A stretch of 64,000 nucleotides of DNA from Salinispora fenicalii (GTDB lineage Bacteria; Actinomycetota; Actinomycetes; Mycobacteriales; Micromonosporaceae), in contig NZ_AZWQ01000018.1 of assembly GCF_000514815.1 (NCBI RefSeq), positions 163,968 through 227,967 on the forward strand, given 5' to 3'. Shown piece after piece: positions 33,451 through 42,161 of this stretch (position 1 is the first letter of the stretch; each line of letters begins with the position of its first letter). The notes beneath the pieces were generated by a model that searched no databases, had not been told where the DNA came from, and was given only the letters and a program-made list of their open reading frames with translations. The translations under genes and the position numbers were made by a program.

Positions 33451-35120
33451 GGGAAGCCGTAGGAGAGGCCGTCGAGGGACTGCTCGTGCCAGAACTTCGC
33501 GTAGTAGTTCGCCGGTGCCTGCTGGTAGAAGAGGTTCGGGTCCTCCCACTGCGACCGGGGCAGGTGGGCGACGTGCCGGTTCAACGCGGCACAACCGTCC
33601 GGGTCACTTGCCAGCGGTCCGGAGCACCCGAAGATCTGGGCGGTGGTGGCGGGGATACCGACCGACGACGCGTACCCGCTCAGGTAGTCGGCGTATTGAC
33701 CGCCCGAGCGGAACTGGGGCGTGTTGCCGGGGGACGGCACACGATAGGGCGCCTCGATCGTGGCGAGGTGCTTGAACTCGGCCGGCATCGCGTCGGAGAA
33801 GCGCTGGAACGTCGTGTCGCGGTCCTCGGCGAAGATCGCCTCGGTCTCGCCGACCGCTTTGTCGTATCCGCCACCGGCGCGGAGCCGCATCGCGAGTGGG
33901 AGCCCGAACGCGTCCACCCGGGTGGTGTTGCCGTTGAAGCGGTCGGTGGCGACGGTGAACTCGACGAAGTCCCGATACTGGCTGTTGGGTGAGCCGAGGT
34001 AGAGGTACATCCGGCCGGCCGAGTTCGCCGGCATGTCGATGTACGGCTGTTCGGCGATGGAGCGGGTCTGGCCGCCGAAGCTCCAGTACACCTGGCTGTC
34101 GGGGTAACGTCCGTTGGTGCGGTTCAGGATCTTGACCGTGAGGACGTTCTGGGCGGGTGGGATCGTGCTGGTGTCACCCCAGAAGTCGTCGCTCGGCGGT
34201 GGGTCCGACTCCGCCGTACGCACCACGAACTCCCAGAGCGAGTAGCCGTACGGGGTGTTGCGGGCGGTGCCGTACATCCGCACGTACCGTCCCGTGCCGG
34301 CGACATCGAGTGTCTGCACGCCGCCGGCGCCGGTCGTGGTGGCGTAGCGGGTGGTCCACGGTCCAGCCGGACTGTCGGCGGTCTGCAGCTCGAACGCCCG
34401 CGCGGAGGCCGCCTCCCATCTCAGGACGACCTGGCAGATGGTCCGGACCGCGCCGAGGTCGACCCGAAGCCACTGCGGGTCGGCGAAGGCGCTCGACCAG
34501 CGGGTGGCGACGTTGCCGTCCACGGCCGCCGTGGCCGGGGTGGCGGCGGTCTCGACCGAGGAGGCCGCCACGTCCCGACCGAGTGCGGCATTACCCGTGC
34601 AGGTGGAGCCGCTCGTGCCGTAGACCTCGAACTCCCACAGGGAGTAGCCCCACTCGGTGCCCCGGTCGGTGCCGTAGAGCCGGACGTAGCGCCCGGTGCC
34701 GCTGACCGTGAGGTTCTGGGTGCCGCCTGTCCCGGCGGCCGTCTGGTAGATCGTCTGCCAGGGGCCGGCGGGGCTTGCCGAAACCTGGAGCTGGAAGGCA
34801 CTTCCGTAGGCGGCCTCCCACCGCAGGGTCACCTGGCTGATCGTGGCGGCGCTGCCCAGGTCAACCTGGAGCCACTGCGGGTCGCTGAACTCGCTCGACC
34901 AGCGGGTGTTCGGATCGCCGTCGGTGGCGGCGGTGGCCGGTGTGTCCGCTAGTTCGACTGAGGAGGCGGTGGTCGGCTTTCCCTGGGAGAGCAGGACGGC
35001 TGCGGCCTGGGCCCGCTGGGCGGGCAGTGTCAGGACGGTGGCGAGCAGGATGAGCGGGACCGCGAACGCCAGCGCGAGGCGGTAACGGGGACGGTGGGAG
35101 ATCAGGCGAGCTGTCGGCAT
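33372..35120 (-). CDS. Secreted GH64 endo-beta-1,3-glucanase with two F5/8-C (CBM32-like) domains
   Basis: A 582-residue protein. The signal peptide is residues 1-39. Two discoidin-type domains follow: about 41-168 (SSVELADTPATAATDGDPNTRW, then SSEFSDPQWLQVDLG) and 174-302 (nearly the same motif order). The GH64 catalytic domain (about 313-582) begins FWGDTSTIPPAQNVLTVKIL and ends in the family-typical YGFPYDDVADQ..WLIVAVGW, so it is complete. The pair Glu387 and Asp403, spaced 16 residues, matches the two catalytic acids of laminaripentaose-producing GH64 enzymes. The promoter carries a 12-base palindrome GAGAGCGCTCTC (35150-35161) like those bound by LacI/CebR regulators. It degrades fungal or algal beta-1,3-glucan. 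Confidence 0.92.
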   Translation of the reverse strand: MPTARLISHRPRYRLALAFAVPLILLATVLTLPAQRAQAAAVLLSQGKPTTASSVELADTPATAATDGDPNTRWSSEFSDPQWLQVDLGSAATISQVTLRWEAAYGSAFQLQVSASPAGPWQTIYQTAAGTGGTQNLTVSGTGRYVRLYGTDRGTEWGYSLWEFEVYGTSGSTCTGNAALGRDVAASSVETAATPATAAVDGNVATRWSSAFADPQWLRVDLGAVRTICQVVLRWEAASARAFELQTADSPAGPWTTRYATTTGAGGVQTLDVAGTGRYVRMYGTARNTPYGYSLWEFVVRTAESDPPPSDDFWGDTSTIPPAQNVLTVKILNRTNGRYPDSQVYWSFGGQTRSIAEQPYIDMPANSAGRMYLYLGSPNSQYRDFVEFTVATDRFNGNTTRVDAFGLPLAMRLRAGGGYDKAVGETEAIFAEDRDTTFQRFSDAMPAEFKHLATIEAPYRVPSPGNTPQFRSGGQYADYLSGYASSVGIPATTAQIFGCSGPLASDPDGCAALNRHVAHLPRSQWEDPNLFYQQAPANYYAKFWHEQSLDGLSYGFPYDDVADQSSFISAGDPEWLIVAVGW

Positions 35121-35149
35121 GACGGGCTCCCGGACGGGTGATGGTGGCA

Positions 35150-35161
35150 GAGAGCGCTCTC
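35150..35161 (-). promoter_or_regulatory. CebR/LacI-like operator of the GH64 gene
   Basis: GAGAGCGCTCTC is a perfect palindrome about 30 bases upstream of the GH64 start. Its GAGCGCTC core is the same as in the CebR site TGGGAGCGCTCCCA of Streptomyces and as the cellulase operator at 56062. A related but imperfect copy lies at 53667-53674. Confidence 0.65.
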
Positions 35162-35182
35162 AGCGTCATCGATACACTCGAA

Positions 35183-36247
35183 TTAGTCAAGCGGCCTGAG
35201 CTGCGCGATCACCAGATGATCCGTCTCCGAGCCACTGAGCACCTGCTGCCGTACGGCGGTGAAGCCGGCCTCGTGCAGCAACCCGACGAGTTCGTCGTGG
35301 CCGTAGGCCCGGCCGCCCTGGGTGTGGAAAAGGTTCAGGCTGAACATCCGGACGAACGCCGCGCCCAGACCGGCCGTCGGCTGCTCCGGCGCCGTGGCGA
35401 GCGGTTCGAGCAGGGCCACCCGGCCGCCGGGGCGCAACGAGGCGGCGACCCGACGCAGCAGGGTCAGCGTCTCGGCCGCCTGGTATCCGTGCACGACATT
35501 GAAGAGCAACGCCAGATCGTGACCGGTACCAAAGTCGGCCTCGAAGAGGTCACCCGCCCGTAGCGTGCACCGGTCGGTCAGGCCGGCGGCGGCGACGGTC
35601 TCCGCCCCCTGGGTCAGCGCACCAGCCAGGTCCACCACGGTGGCCCGCAGTTGCGGGTGTGCGGTAAGGAAGGCCACCGGATAGCTCGCGTGCCCGCCAC
35701 CGACATCCAGCAGGCTACGCGCGTCGGCCGGCACCGGCAGCAGCTCGACGATCTCCGCACTGAGCCCGTCGGCGAGTCGACGCAGCATGGTCTGAAAGTC
35801 CGCCAGGACCTCCGGTCGCTGCTCCAGCCAGGCGTAGAAGTCACCGGTCGGAGTTCCGGAACAGATCGACGACTCCAGGTCATGCCACCAACCGGTGAGC
35901 AACGCCGACCAGAAGGCGAGCACCGGCGCGAAGCTGTCCGGGGCGGCCCGCAGGAGCCAGCGGGTCGTGTTGGCGCTGTTGGCGTACTGATCGTCGGCGT
36001 GGACCAAATAGCCGAAGCTGGTCAACGCGTCGAGCAGGATCCGCAGACCGAGTGGATCAGTGCCGATACGGACGGCGAGCCGCTCAACCGGAAGCGGGCC
36101 GCCGGCCAACTCCTCGAAGACTCCCAGCCGAAGTGCGGCGCCGGCACTACGGAAGGAAACCGCGTCGAGCAGGTCGAGAAATGCGGCGGGGGCGGCGTCG
36201 GAGGCGTGAAACTGCTGCGCCTCCTCCGGGCTCAACGGCACCGGCAT
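35183..36247 (-). CDS. SAM-dependent methyltransferase of the biosynthetic cluster
   Basis: A 354-residue protein. The N-terminal helical dimerisation domain (1-110; LDLLDAVSFRSAGAALRLGV) and the SAM site DVGGGH (181-186), then VVDLAGALTQGAE, FEADFGTGHDLALLFNVVHGY and LRPGGRVALLEPLA place it among O-methyltransferase-like proteins of secondary metabolism. These include the enzymes that methylate 3-hydroxykynurenine or 3-hydroxyanthranilate rings in the pyrrolobenzodiazepine and actinomycin pathways. The kynurenine 3-monooxygenase-like protein of the same cluster supports an aromatic substrate. It is the last gene of the operon, 12 bases after the MFS exporter. C- versus O-methylation is not decided. 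Confidence 0.82.
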   Translation of the reverse strand: MPVPLSPEEAQQFHASDAAPAAFLDLLDAVSFRSAGAALRLGVFEELAGGPLPVERLAVRIGTDPLGLRILLDALTSFGYLVHADDQYANSANTTRWLLRAAPDSFAPVLAFWSALLTGWWHDLESSICSGTPTGDFYAWLEQRPEVLADFQTMLRRLADGLSAEIVELLPVPADARSLLDVGGGHASYPVAFLTAHPQLRATVVDLAGALTQGAETVAAAGLTDRCTLRAGDLFEADFGTGHDLALLFNVVHGYQAAETLTLLRRVAASLRPGGRVALLEPLATAPEQPTAGLGAAFVRMFSLNLFHTQGGRAYGHDELVGLLHEAGFTAVRQQVLSGSETDHLVIAQLRPLD

Positions 36248-36259
36248 GGCAGAACTCCT

Positions 36260-37672
36260 TCAGGTGGCGGGTTGGCGGTCGGCGGAGACGTGCTCGGGAC
36301 CCGAGGTGTCGTCGGGGAGATCGTCGGGCCCCGGGGGGTCGGGGAGATCGTCGGGACCCGAGGTCTCGTCGGGCAGCGCGTCGGGAAGATCGTCGGCGGC
36401 GCGCAGCACCGGTCGGGTCCAGGCGAACGCGGCGAGGAGCACCATCGTCACGCCGGTGACCGCGAAGAGCAGCGCGATACCGCGGCCCTCCCCGGTGCCG
36501 ATCACCCGGCCGACCGAATCGGCGAGCGCCCCCTCCGGACGCAGCAGCGGCTCGAAGAGGCCGTCGGCGATCGGCCCGGCCAGCACGTACGCCAGCGGCA
36601 CACTGGCGTCCCCGATCACCCGGGCGGTGGCGAGCACCCGACCCAGCACGGAGGGCTCGGTCTTGGTCTGAATCAGGGTCATGGTGGAGCTGTTCACGAT
36701 CGGCAGGGTGAAGAGGAAGAGCGGGGCCACCACCCCGATCAGCCAGGCGGACGGGGCCGCCGCGTGCAGTGCGAGCGCCACTCCCCCGAGCGCGAGTCCA
36801 CCGCAGACAGCGGTGACCCGGCGCGTCGGCCCGCCCCACACTCCCATCACCAGGCTGCCGGCGAAGAGACCGGCGCCCCCCGCTGACATCAGCAGGCCGA
36901 GGGTGTCCGCCGTGGCGAACGAGAGGACCAGTGGCTGCACCAGGACCCCGGCGATGCCGAAGAGAAAGTTGAAGGCGCCGAAGACCACCATGAGCGCAAG
37001 CAGGCTCGGCCGTTGCCGCAGATACCGCCAGCCGGCAGCGGCTCCCCGTAGTACCGCCTCGGCGGGGCCGGATCCGGCCGGGCGGGTCACCTCGACGGGT
37101 AGCCGGACCAACAGCAGGGTCGAGGCCGCGACCACGAACGTACCCAGGTCGATCGCCATCACCCCGCCGATCCCGACGGTCACCACGAGCACCCCGGCGA
37201 TCAGTGGCGCGGCGATCTGCACCGCCCGGGACATCTGCATCAGCCCGTTGATCCGGCCCAGCTGCCGCTTGCCGACCAGCGCCGGGGTCATCGCCTGGTA
37301 GGCGACCTGATGCACAGCGGATGCGGTGGCGCTCACCGCGGTACCCAGATAGATGTGCCATACCTGGAGGGCGTCGACGGCGACCAGCGCGGCGAGCGCC
37401 GCCGTCCCGGCGGCAGCCACGGTGTCGGCGACCAGCATCAAGCCGCGGCGGTCCCGCCGGTCGGCCAGCGCCCCGGCGAACGGCGCGATCAGGACCGCCG
37501 GCAGGGTGGCGGCGAGGAAGATCAGCGAGAACTGGGTGACCGAACCGGTGCGCTGATAGACCCAGACCCCGAGGACGAACGCGGTAAGGCTCGACCCGAT
37601 CAGGGAGACGAGCTGGCCGAGCCAGATCGCGGCCCACCGGGCGGTGGGCACCGTGCGCTCAACCATGGGCAC
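36260..37672 (-). CDS. MFS exporter of the biosynthetic cluster
   Basis: A 470-residue protein with 12 predicted membrane helices; it overlaps the NRPS gene end by about 14 bases. MFS motif A appears as GALADRRDRRGLMLVADT. The first helix region is WAAIWLGQLVSLIGSSLTAFVLGVWVYQRTGSV, as in EntS/macrolide-efflux-type exporters, so it likely exports the peptide or its precursor. The cytoplasmic C-terminal tail is a degenerate tandem repeat (GPDDLPD...TSGP...), encoded by a repeated DNA stretch at about 36290-36390. An alternative start at 37666 is possible. Confidence 0.88.
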   Translation of the reverse strand: MPMVERTVPTARWAAIWLGQLVSLIGSSLTAFVLGVWVYQRTGSVTQFSLIFLAATLPAVLIAPFAGALADRRDRRGLMLVADTVAAAGTAALAALVAVDALQVWHIYLGTAVSATASAVHQVAYQAMTPALVGKRQLGRINGLMQMSRAVQIAAPLIAGVLVVTVGIGGVMAIDLGTFVVAASTLLLVRLPVEVTRPAGSGPAEAVLRGAAAGWRYLRQRPSLLALMVVFGAFNFLFGIAGVLVQPLVLSFATADTLGLLMSAGGAGLFAGSLVMGVWGGPTRRVTAVCGGLALGGVALALHAAAPSAWLIGVVAPLFLFTLPIVNSSTMTLIQTKTEPSVLGRVLATARVIGDASVPLAYVLAGPIADGLFEPLLRPEGALADSVGRVIGTGEGRGIALLFAVTGVTMVLLAAFAWTRPVLRAADDLPDALPDETSGPDDLPDPPGPDDLPDDTSGPEHVSADRQPAT

Positions 37673-40600
37673 TCCCGGGCGGTGGGTCGAGGAAACCGGC
37701 GGCCACGAACGCCGACAGGTAGGTGTGCAGCAGCCGCTCGTCAGCCGGCGGGCAGGTGATCCCGGCCGCCGCGAGCGTCGCCTCGGTGCCGGTGCAGTCG
37801 AAGTCCGGCTGCGTCCGAACCGGGGTGTCCACCTCGAAGAGCGGGGCGAGCTGGGCCAACGCAGCGTCCGGCCGGTCCAGCAGCGCCGCCCGCCAACGCG
37901 GGTACGGCACCGAGGTCACCGGGTAACCGAAGCTGGCCAGTGCGGCGGTCAGGGCGGCGTACGACATGGTCTGGTTGTTGTAGTAATGGTGATCCGTCGT
38001 CGCCCCCGCCCGGGTCAGGTGCCCGATGCCGGCCCCGACGTAGTTGACCGGTGCGAGGTCGGCGGGGTCGTCGATCTCCGGTACGGCGCCGAGCTGCACG
38101 CAGGTCTTCAACAGCCGGCTGAAGTAGTCGTCGGTGTTGCCGCAGCCGTTGCCGGCATCCCCGGTGATCCGGGCGGGCCGGTGCACGCTGACCGGCAGCC
38201 CCCGTTCCCGGGCGGCCCGAACCAACTCGTCGGCCACCCACTTGCTGGCGTTGTAGCCGTCGGGGAGCCCGTCGCAGTCGGCCGGGACATCGCCCTCACG
38301 CACGAGGGTGCCCCGGTGCGACGGGGTGACGAAAACCCCGAGGGTGGAGACGAAGTGGACCGCGCTCGGGCGACCGGTGCTGGCCAGTCGGAGCACCTCA
38401 ACGGTGCCGCCGACGTTGGCCGGGCGCAGCGTCGAGTACGGCGCGACGAAGTTGACCACGCCGCCGTTGTGCACGATCGCGTCCAGCCCCTCGCCCAGCT
38501 CGGCGAAGTCCGCACCGCTCAGGCCGAGCCGGGGTGCGCCGAGGTCGCCCGGGACGCCGATCAGACGGGCGGCGTACTCCGGCCGCCAGAGGCCGTACCG
38601 GCGTAGGTTGCCGCGGACCCGGTCAAGTGCGGCGGTCGGCGTGTCCGCCCGGACCAGACAGTGCACGGTGGCGGTGCTGTTGGCGAGCCAGTCGGCGAGC
38701 AGGTACGCCCCGAGGAATCCGGTCGCCCCGGTGCAGAGCACCGCACGTACCGGCGCAGCCGACATCCCGGACGGTACGACCAGGTCAGCGGGGAGTCGCG
38801 CCTCGGCGCGGAGCAGGTCAACGCCGCTGTCCTGGGCGGGCTCGACTCCGTCAAGAACGGCGGCGAGGTCGGCGAGGTCGGCGGTGGAGAAGAGTGCCCG
38901 CAGCGGCAGCTCCACCCCGAGCGCGGCCCGAACCCGGGTCGCCAGACCCGCGGCGAGCAGTGAGTGTCCACCAAGGTCGAAGAAGTTGTCGTGCCGGCCC
39001 ACCTGGCCGGTGTCGAGCAGCTCGGCCCAGATACCAGCGAGCGTCTTCTCGGTCGGGGTGGTCGGCGGCTCGTGCGCTGGTCGGTCGGTCTCCTCCGGTC
39101 GGGGCAGGGCGGCCAGGTCGAGCTTGCCGTGCCGGTTGGTGGGCAGGTCGGGTACCCGGATGAGGGCGGTGGGGACGAGGTACTCCGGCAGCCGGCGGCG
39201 CAGCGCGATCCTCGCCTCGGAGCCAATCGGGGTGGCGTCGTCCCCGACCAGGTAGGCGACGAGCCGAGGGCCGGCCGGGGCATGATCGACAATCACGGCG
39301 GTACGGCGTACCCCGGGCAGGGCGGCACAGGCCGCCTCGACCTCGCCGATCTCGATCCGATGGCCCCGGATTTTGACCTGTTGATCGGTCCGGCCGAGGA
39401 ATTCGAGGCTACCGTCAGCACGATGCCGGGCGAGGTCGCCGGTGCGGTAGAGCCGCGACCCGGCGGGGCCGTACGGGTTCGGGACGAAGCGGTTCGCAGT
39501 TTCGCCGGGATTGTCGAGGTATCCGCGGGCAGGGGCGGTGCCCCCGATCCAGACCTCGCCGGCGAGGCCGATCGGCACCGGCCGCAGGTTGGGATCGAGG
39601 ACGTGCACCTGAACGTTGGGCACCGGGCGGCCGACCGGCAACCGGGTCAGGCCGGGCAGCTCGACGCCGTCCACGGTGGCGTAGGTGGTGGCGCAGACGG
39701 TCGCCTCGGTCGGGCCGTAGTGGTTGTGCAGGGTGACCCGGCCGGCGGTGAGTCCCGCCCAGCGGCGCACCGTCGCCAGGTCCACGGGTTCCCCACCGAC
39801 CATCATGGCGCGCAACGTGCCGACGTCCGGCGCACCGGGCTGCGCGGCAAGGTCGGTGACCCAGCGGGCCCAGAGCGGCGCGGCGGTGTCAACCAGGGTG
39901 AGGCCGTGTGCCCGGCACAGCTCGACCAGGCCCGCGCCGGTGATCGCGGCCGGCTGCCGGTGTACCACGATCATGGCCCCGCTGACCAGGGCCGGGAAGA
40001 GGTCACCGACGGAGGCATCGAAGCTCAGTGGGGGCAGCATGAGCAGCCGGTCACCCGGACCGATGCGGTGCAGGTCGATGAAGGCCAGGGCCAGGTTTAC
40101 GGCGGTGCGGTGGCTGACCATCACCCCCTTCGGCGTGCCGGTGGAGCCGGAGGTGTGGATGACGTAGGCGAGCTGGTCCGGGTGGACCGCCCGGGGAGCA
40201 GCAGGCGCCGTTTCCCCGGTCGGGCCGGCTTCCGCCGGTTGACCATCAGCACCAACAGCGAGCACGGTACCGACGTACGGCGGGTCGTCGTCGCGCGCGT
40301 CCGGCGCGGCGGCCAGGGTGGCGGCGAGCTCGACCTCGGCCAGGCAGACCGGTGCACCGGCGGCGGTGAGTAGGGCACGCAGCCGGGCCGGGGGATGGCT
40401 GGGGTCCACCGGAAGATAGCCGGCGCCGGCCTTGAGGATCGCCAGGATGCCGGTGACGGCGGCACGGCCGGCGGCCAACGCGAGCCCCACCGGCTGGTCG
40501 GGGCGGACCCCGCAGCGGCGCAGGTGTGCGGCGAGCCGGTCGGCATCGGCGTCCAGCTGCCCGTAGGTCACGGCCGGCCGGTCCGGCTCGCCCGGGCTGA

Positions 40601-42161
40601 TGTCCAGCAGGGCCGGCGCGTCCGGGTCGGCCGCCGCCCGCGCGCTGACCAGCTCGTGCAGCCCCGAGCCATCCGGGTACGCCCGGTCGGTGTGGTTCCA
40701 GGAGGCCAGGTCGTGTCGCTCAGCGGGGCCGACCAACTCCAGCGCGGAGAGCGGCAGTTGTGGCCGGGTGGCCAACGCCCAGAGCACGGACCGGAACCGG
40801 TCGACGAACCGGTCGATGGTCGCCTGGTCGAAGAGGTCGGTGTTGTAGTCGACCATGGCGTTGAGGCCGGCCGGGGACTCGTACACCGCCACGGTGAGAT
40901 CCATCCGGGCGGTGTTCCGCAGCACCGGCACCGGGCGGACGGCGAGACCCGCCGGCGGGCTGGCGGCACTGTCCTGGTTCAGGACCAGCATCACCTGGAA
41001 GAGTGGATTGCGGCTCGGGTCGCGGGGCAACCGCATGGTTTCGATGATCCGCTCGAAGGGCAACTCGGCATGCGCCATCGATTCCACACAGGTACGCCGG
41101 ACCCGGGCCAGTGCCTCGGCCAGCGTCGGGTCCCCGGACAGGTCAGTACGCAGCGGCAGACTGTTGACGAACAGGCCGACCAACTGCTGCTGCTCGGGGT
41201 TGGTGCGCAGCGTCACCGGAGCACCGACGCAGACATCGTCGGTGCCCGCGAGGCGGGCCAGCAGCACCTGGAGACCGGCGAGCAGAACCATGAAGCGGGT
41301 GCAGCCGGTCCGCTGCGCCACACCGTCAAGTGCCGCGATCAGGTCGTCGGTGAGAGCGAAGCTGTGGTTGCTGCCGGCGAAGGTCAGGGTGGCAGGTCGC
41401 GGACGGTCGGTCGGCAGGTCGAGCAGGCCGGAACAACCAGCCAGCTGGTCGGTCCAGAACTCGCGTGACCGGTCGGCGGCGGCGCTGGCCAACCAGTCCC
41501 GCTGCCAGAGCACGTGGTCGGGGAAGTGCGTGGCCGGCCGAGTGGTCGGGGCGGCTGCCCCGGTGAGCCGGCGGTGGTGGCCGTCGAGTAGCCCGGTGAG
41601 CACGATGTCGAAGGACAGCTCGTCGGCGATGATGTGGTGCAGGGCGACCACCAACAGGTGCTCGTCGCTGTCCAGCTGCCCTAACCGGACCCGCAGCAGG
41701 GGGCCCCGGCCCAGGTCGAACGGTGTTTCACTCTCCCGGCTGGCAACTTCGGCCACTGCGGACTCGCGGGCGGCGGGCGGCACCGTGGTCAGGTCCTCCA
41801 CGACCACCTGACATCGGGCCGCCGGGTCGGTGGCGGGCAGGATGACCTGCTCCACCTCCCCATCCCGCTGCACGAACCTGGTCCTGAGGGCGTCGTGCGC
41901 GGCGACGACCTCGTCGAGCGCGGACTGCAGCGCGACGAGGTCCAACCGGCCGGTGACCTGCACCGCCCGGCTGAGCACGTATGCCGTGCTTCCCGGCTGG
42001 AGTTGGTCGAGAAACCACATGCCCTCCTGCATCGGGGAGAGCGGCACCCGGGCATCCGGGTCCCGAGGCGGAATCCCGGCCGGCTGCACCTGGCGGGCCA
42101 GACCCCGGCGGGCCATCAGTTCCTGGATCAGCCGTTCACGGTCGGTCCCGGAGGCGTTCAT
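37659..42161 (-). CDS. Nonribosomal peptide synthetase, C-A-T-reductase (terminating module)
   Basis: 1500 residues; the ATG (42161) overlaps the stop of the upstream NRPS (ATGA), so the longer open frame from 42512 is not used. Condensation domain 40-470 with HHIIADE at 175-181, where canonical HHxxxDG has Gly. Adenylation domain 500-1020 ([24 protein letters not shown]). By hand alignment to PheA the specificity residues read D-A-G-D-M-G-H-V-C-K, which I cannot link to a known substrate. Thiolation Ser1067 (LGGHS). Thioester reductase 1125-1490: NADPH motif TGATGFLG (1144-1151), Ser in VSTLG, Y1303-x3-K1307. The reductase releases the chain as an aldehyde or alcohol. This is the final module of the assembly line. 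Confidence 0.93.
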   Translation of the reverse strand: MNASGTDRERLIQELMARRGLARQVQPAGIPPRDPDARVPLSPMQEGMWFLDQLQPGSTAYVLSRAVQVTGRLDLVALQSALDEVVAAHDALRTRFVQRDGEVEQVILPATDPAARCQVVVEDLTTVPPAARESAVAEVASRESETPFDLGRGPLLRVRLGQLDSDEHLLVVALHHIIADELSFDIVLTGLLDGHHRRLTGAAAPTTRPATHFPDHVLWQRDWLASAAADRSREFWTDQLAGCSGLLDLPTDRPRPATLTFAGSNHSFALTDDLIAALDGVAQRTGCTRFMVLLAGLQVLLARLAGTDDVCVGAPVTLRTNPEQQQLVGLFVNSLPLRTDLSGDPTLAEALARVRRTCVESMAHAELPFERIIETMRLPRDPSRNPLFQVMLVLNQDSAASPPAGLAVRPVPVLRNTARMDLTVAVYESPAGLNAMVDYNTDLFDQATIDRFVDRFRSVLWALATRPQLPLSALELVGPAERHDLASWNHTDRAYPDGSGLHELVSARAAADPDAPALLDISPGEPDRPAVTYGQLDADADRLAAHLRRCGVRPDQPVGLALAAGRAAVTGILAILKAGAGYLPVDPSHPPARLRALLTAAGAPVCLAEVELAATLAAAPDARDDDPPYVGTVLAVGADGQPAEAGPTGETAPAAPRAVHPDQLAYVIHTSGSTGTPKGVMVSHRTAVNLALAFIDLHRIGPGDRLLMLPPLSFDASVGDLFPALVSGAMIVVHRQPAAITGAGLVELCRAHGLTLVDTAAPLWARWVTDLAAQPGAPDVGTLRAMMVGGEPVDLATVRRWAGLTAGRVTLHNHYGPTEATVCATTYATVDGVELPGLTRLPVGRPVPNVQVHVLDPNLRPVPIGLAGEVWIGGTAPARGYLDNPGETANRFVPNPYGPAGSRLYRTGDLARHRADGSLEFLGRTDQQVKIRGHRIEIGEVEAACAALPGVRRTAVIVDHAPAGPRLVAYLVGDDATPIGSEARIALRRRLPEYLVPTALIRVPDLPTNRHGKLDLAALPRPEETDRPAHEPPTTPTEKTLAGIWAELLDTGQVGRHDNFFDLGGHSLLAAGLATRVRAALGVELPLRALFSTADLADLAAVLDGVEPAQDSGVDLLRAEARLPADLVVPSGMSAAPVRAVLCTGATGFLGAYLLADWLANSTATVHCLVRADTPTAALDRVRGNLRRYGLWRPEYAARLIGVPGDLGAPRLGLSGADFAELGEGLDAIVHNGGVVNFVAPYSTLRPANVGGTVEVLRLASTGRPSAVHFVSTLGVFVTPSHRGTLVREGDVPADCDGLPDGYNASKWVADELVRAARERGLPVSVHRPARITGDAGNGCGNTDDYFSRLLKTCVQLGAVPEIDDPADLAPVNYVGAGIGHLTRAGATTDHHYYNNQTMSYAALTAALASFGYPVTSVPYPRWRAALLDRPDAALAQLAPLFEVDTPVRTQPDFDCTGTEATLAAAGITCPPADERLLHTYLSAFVAAGFLDPPPGSAHG

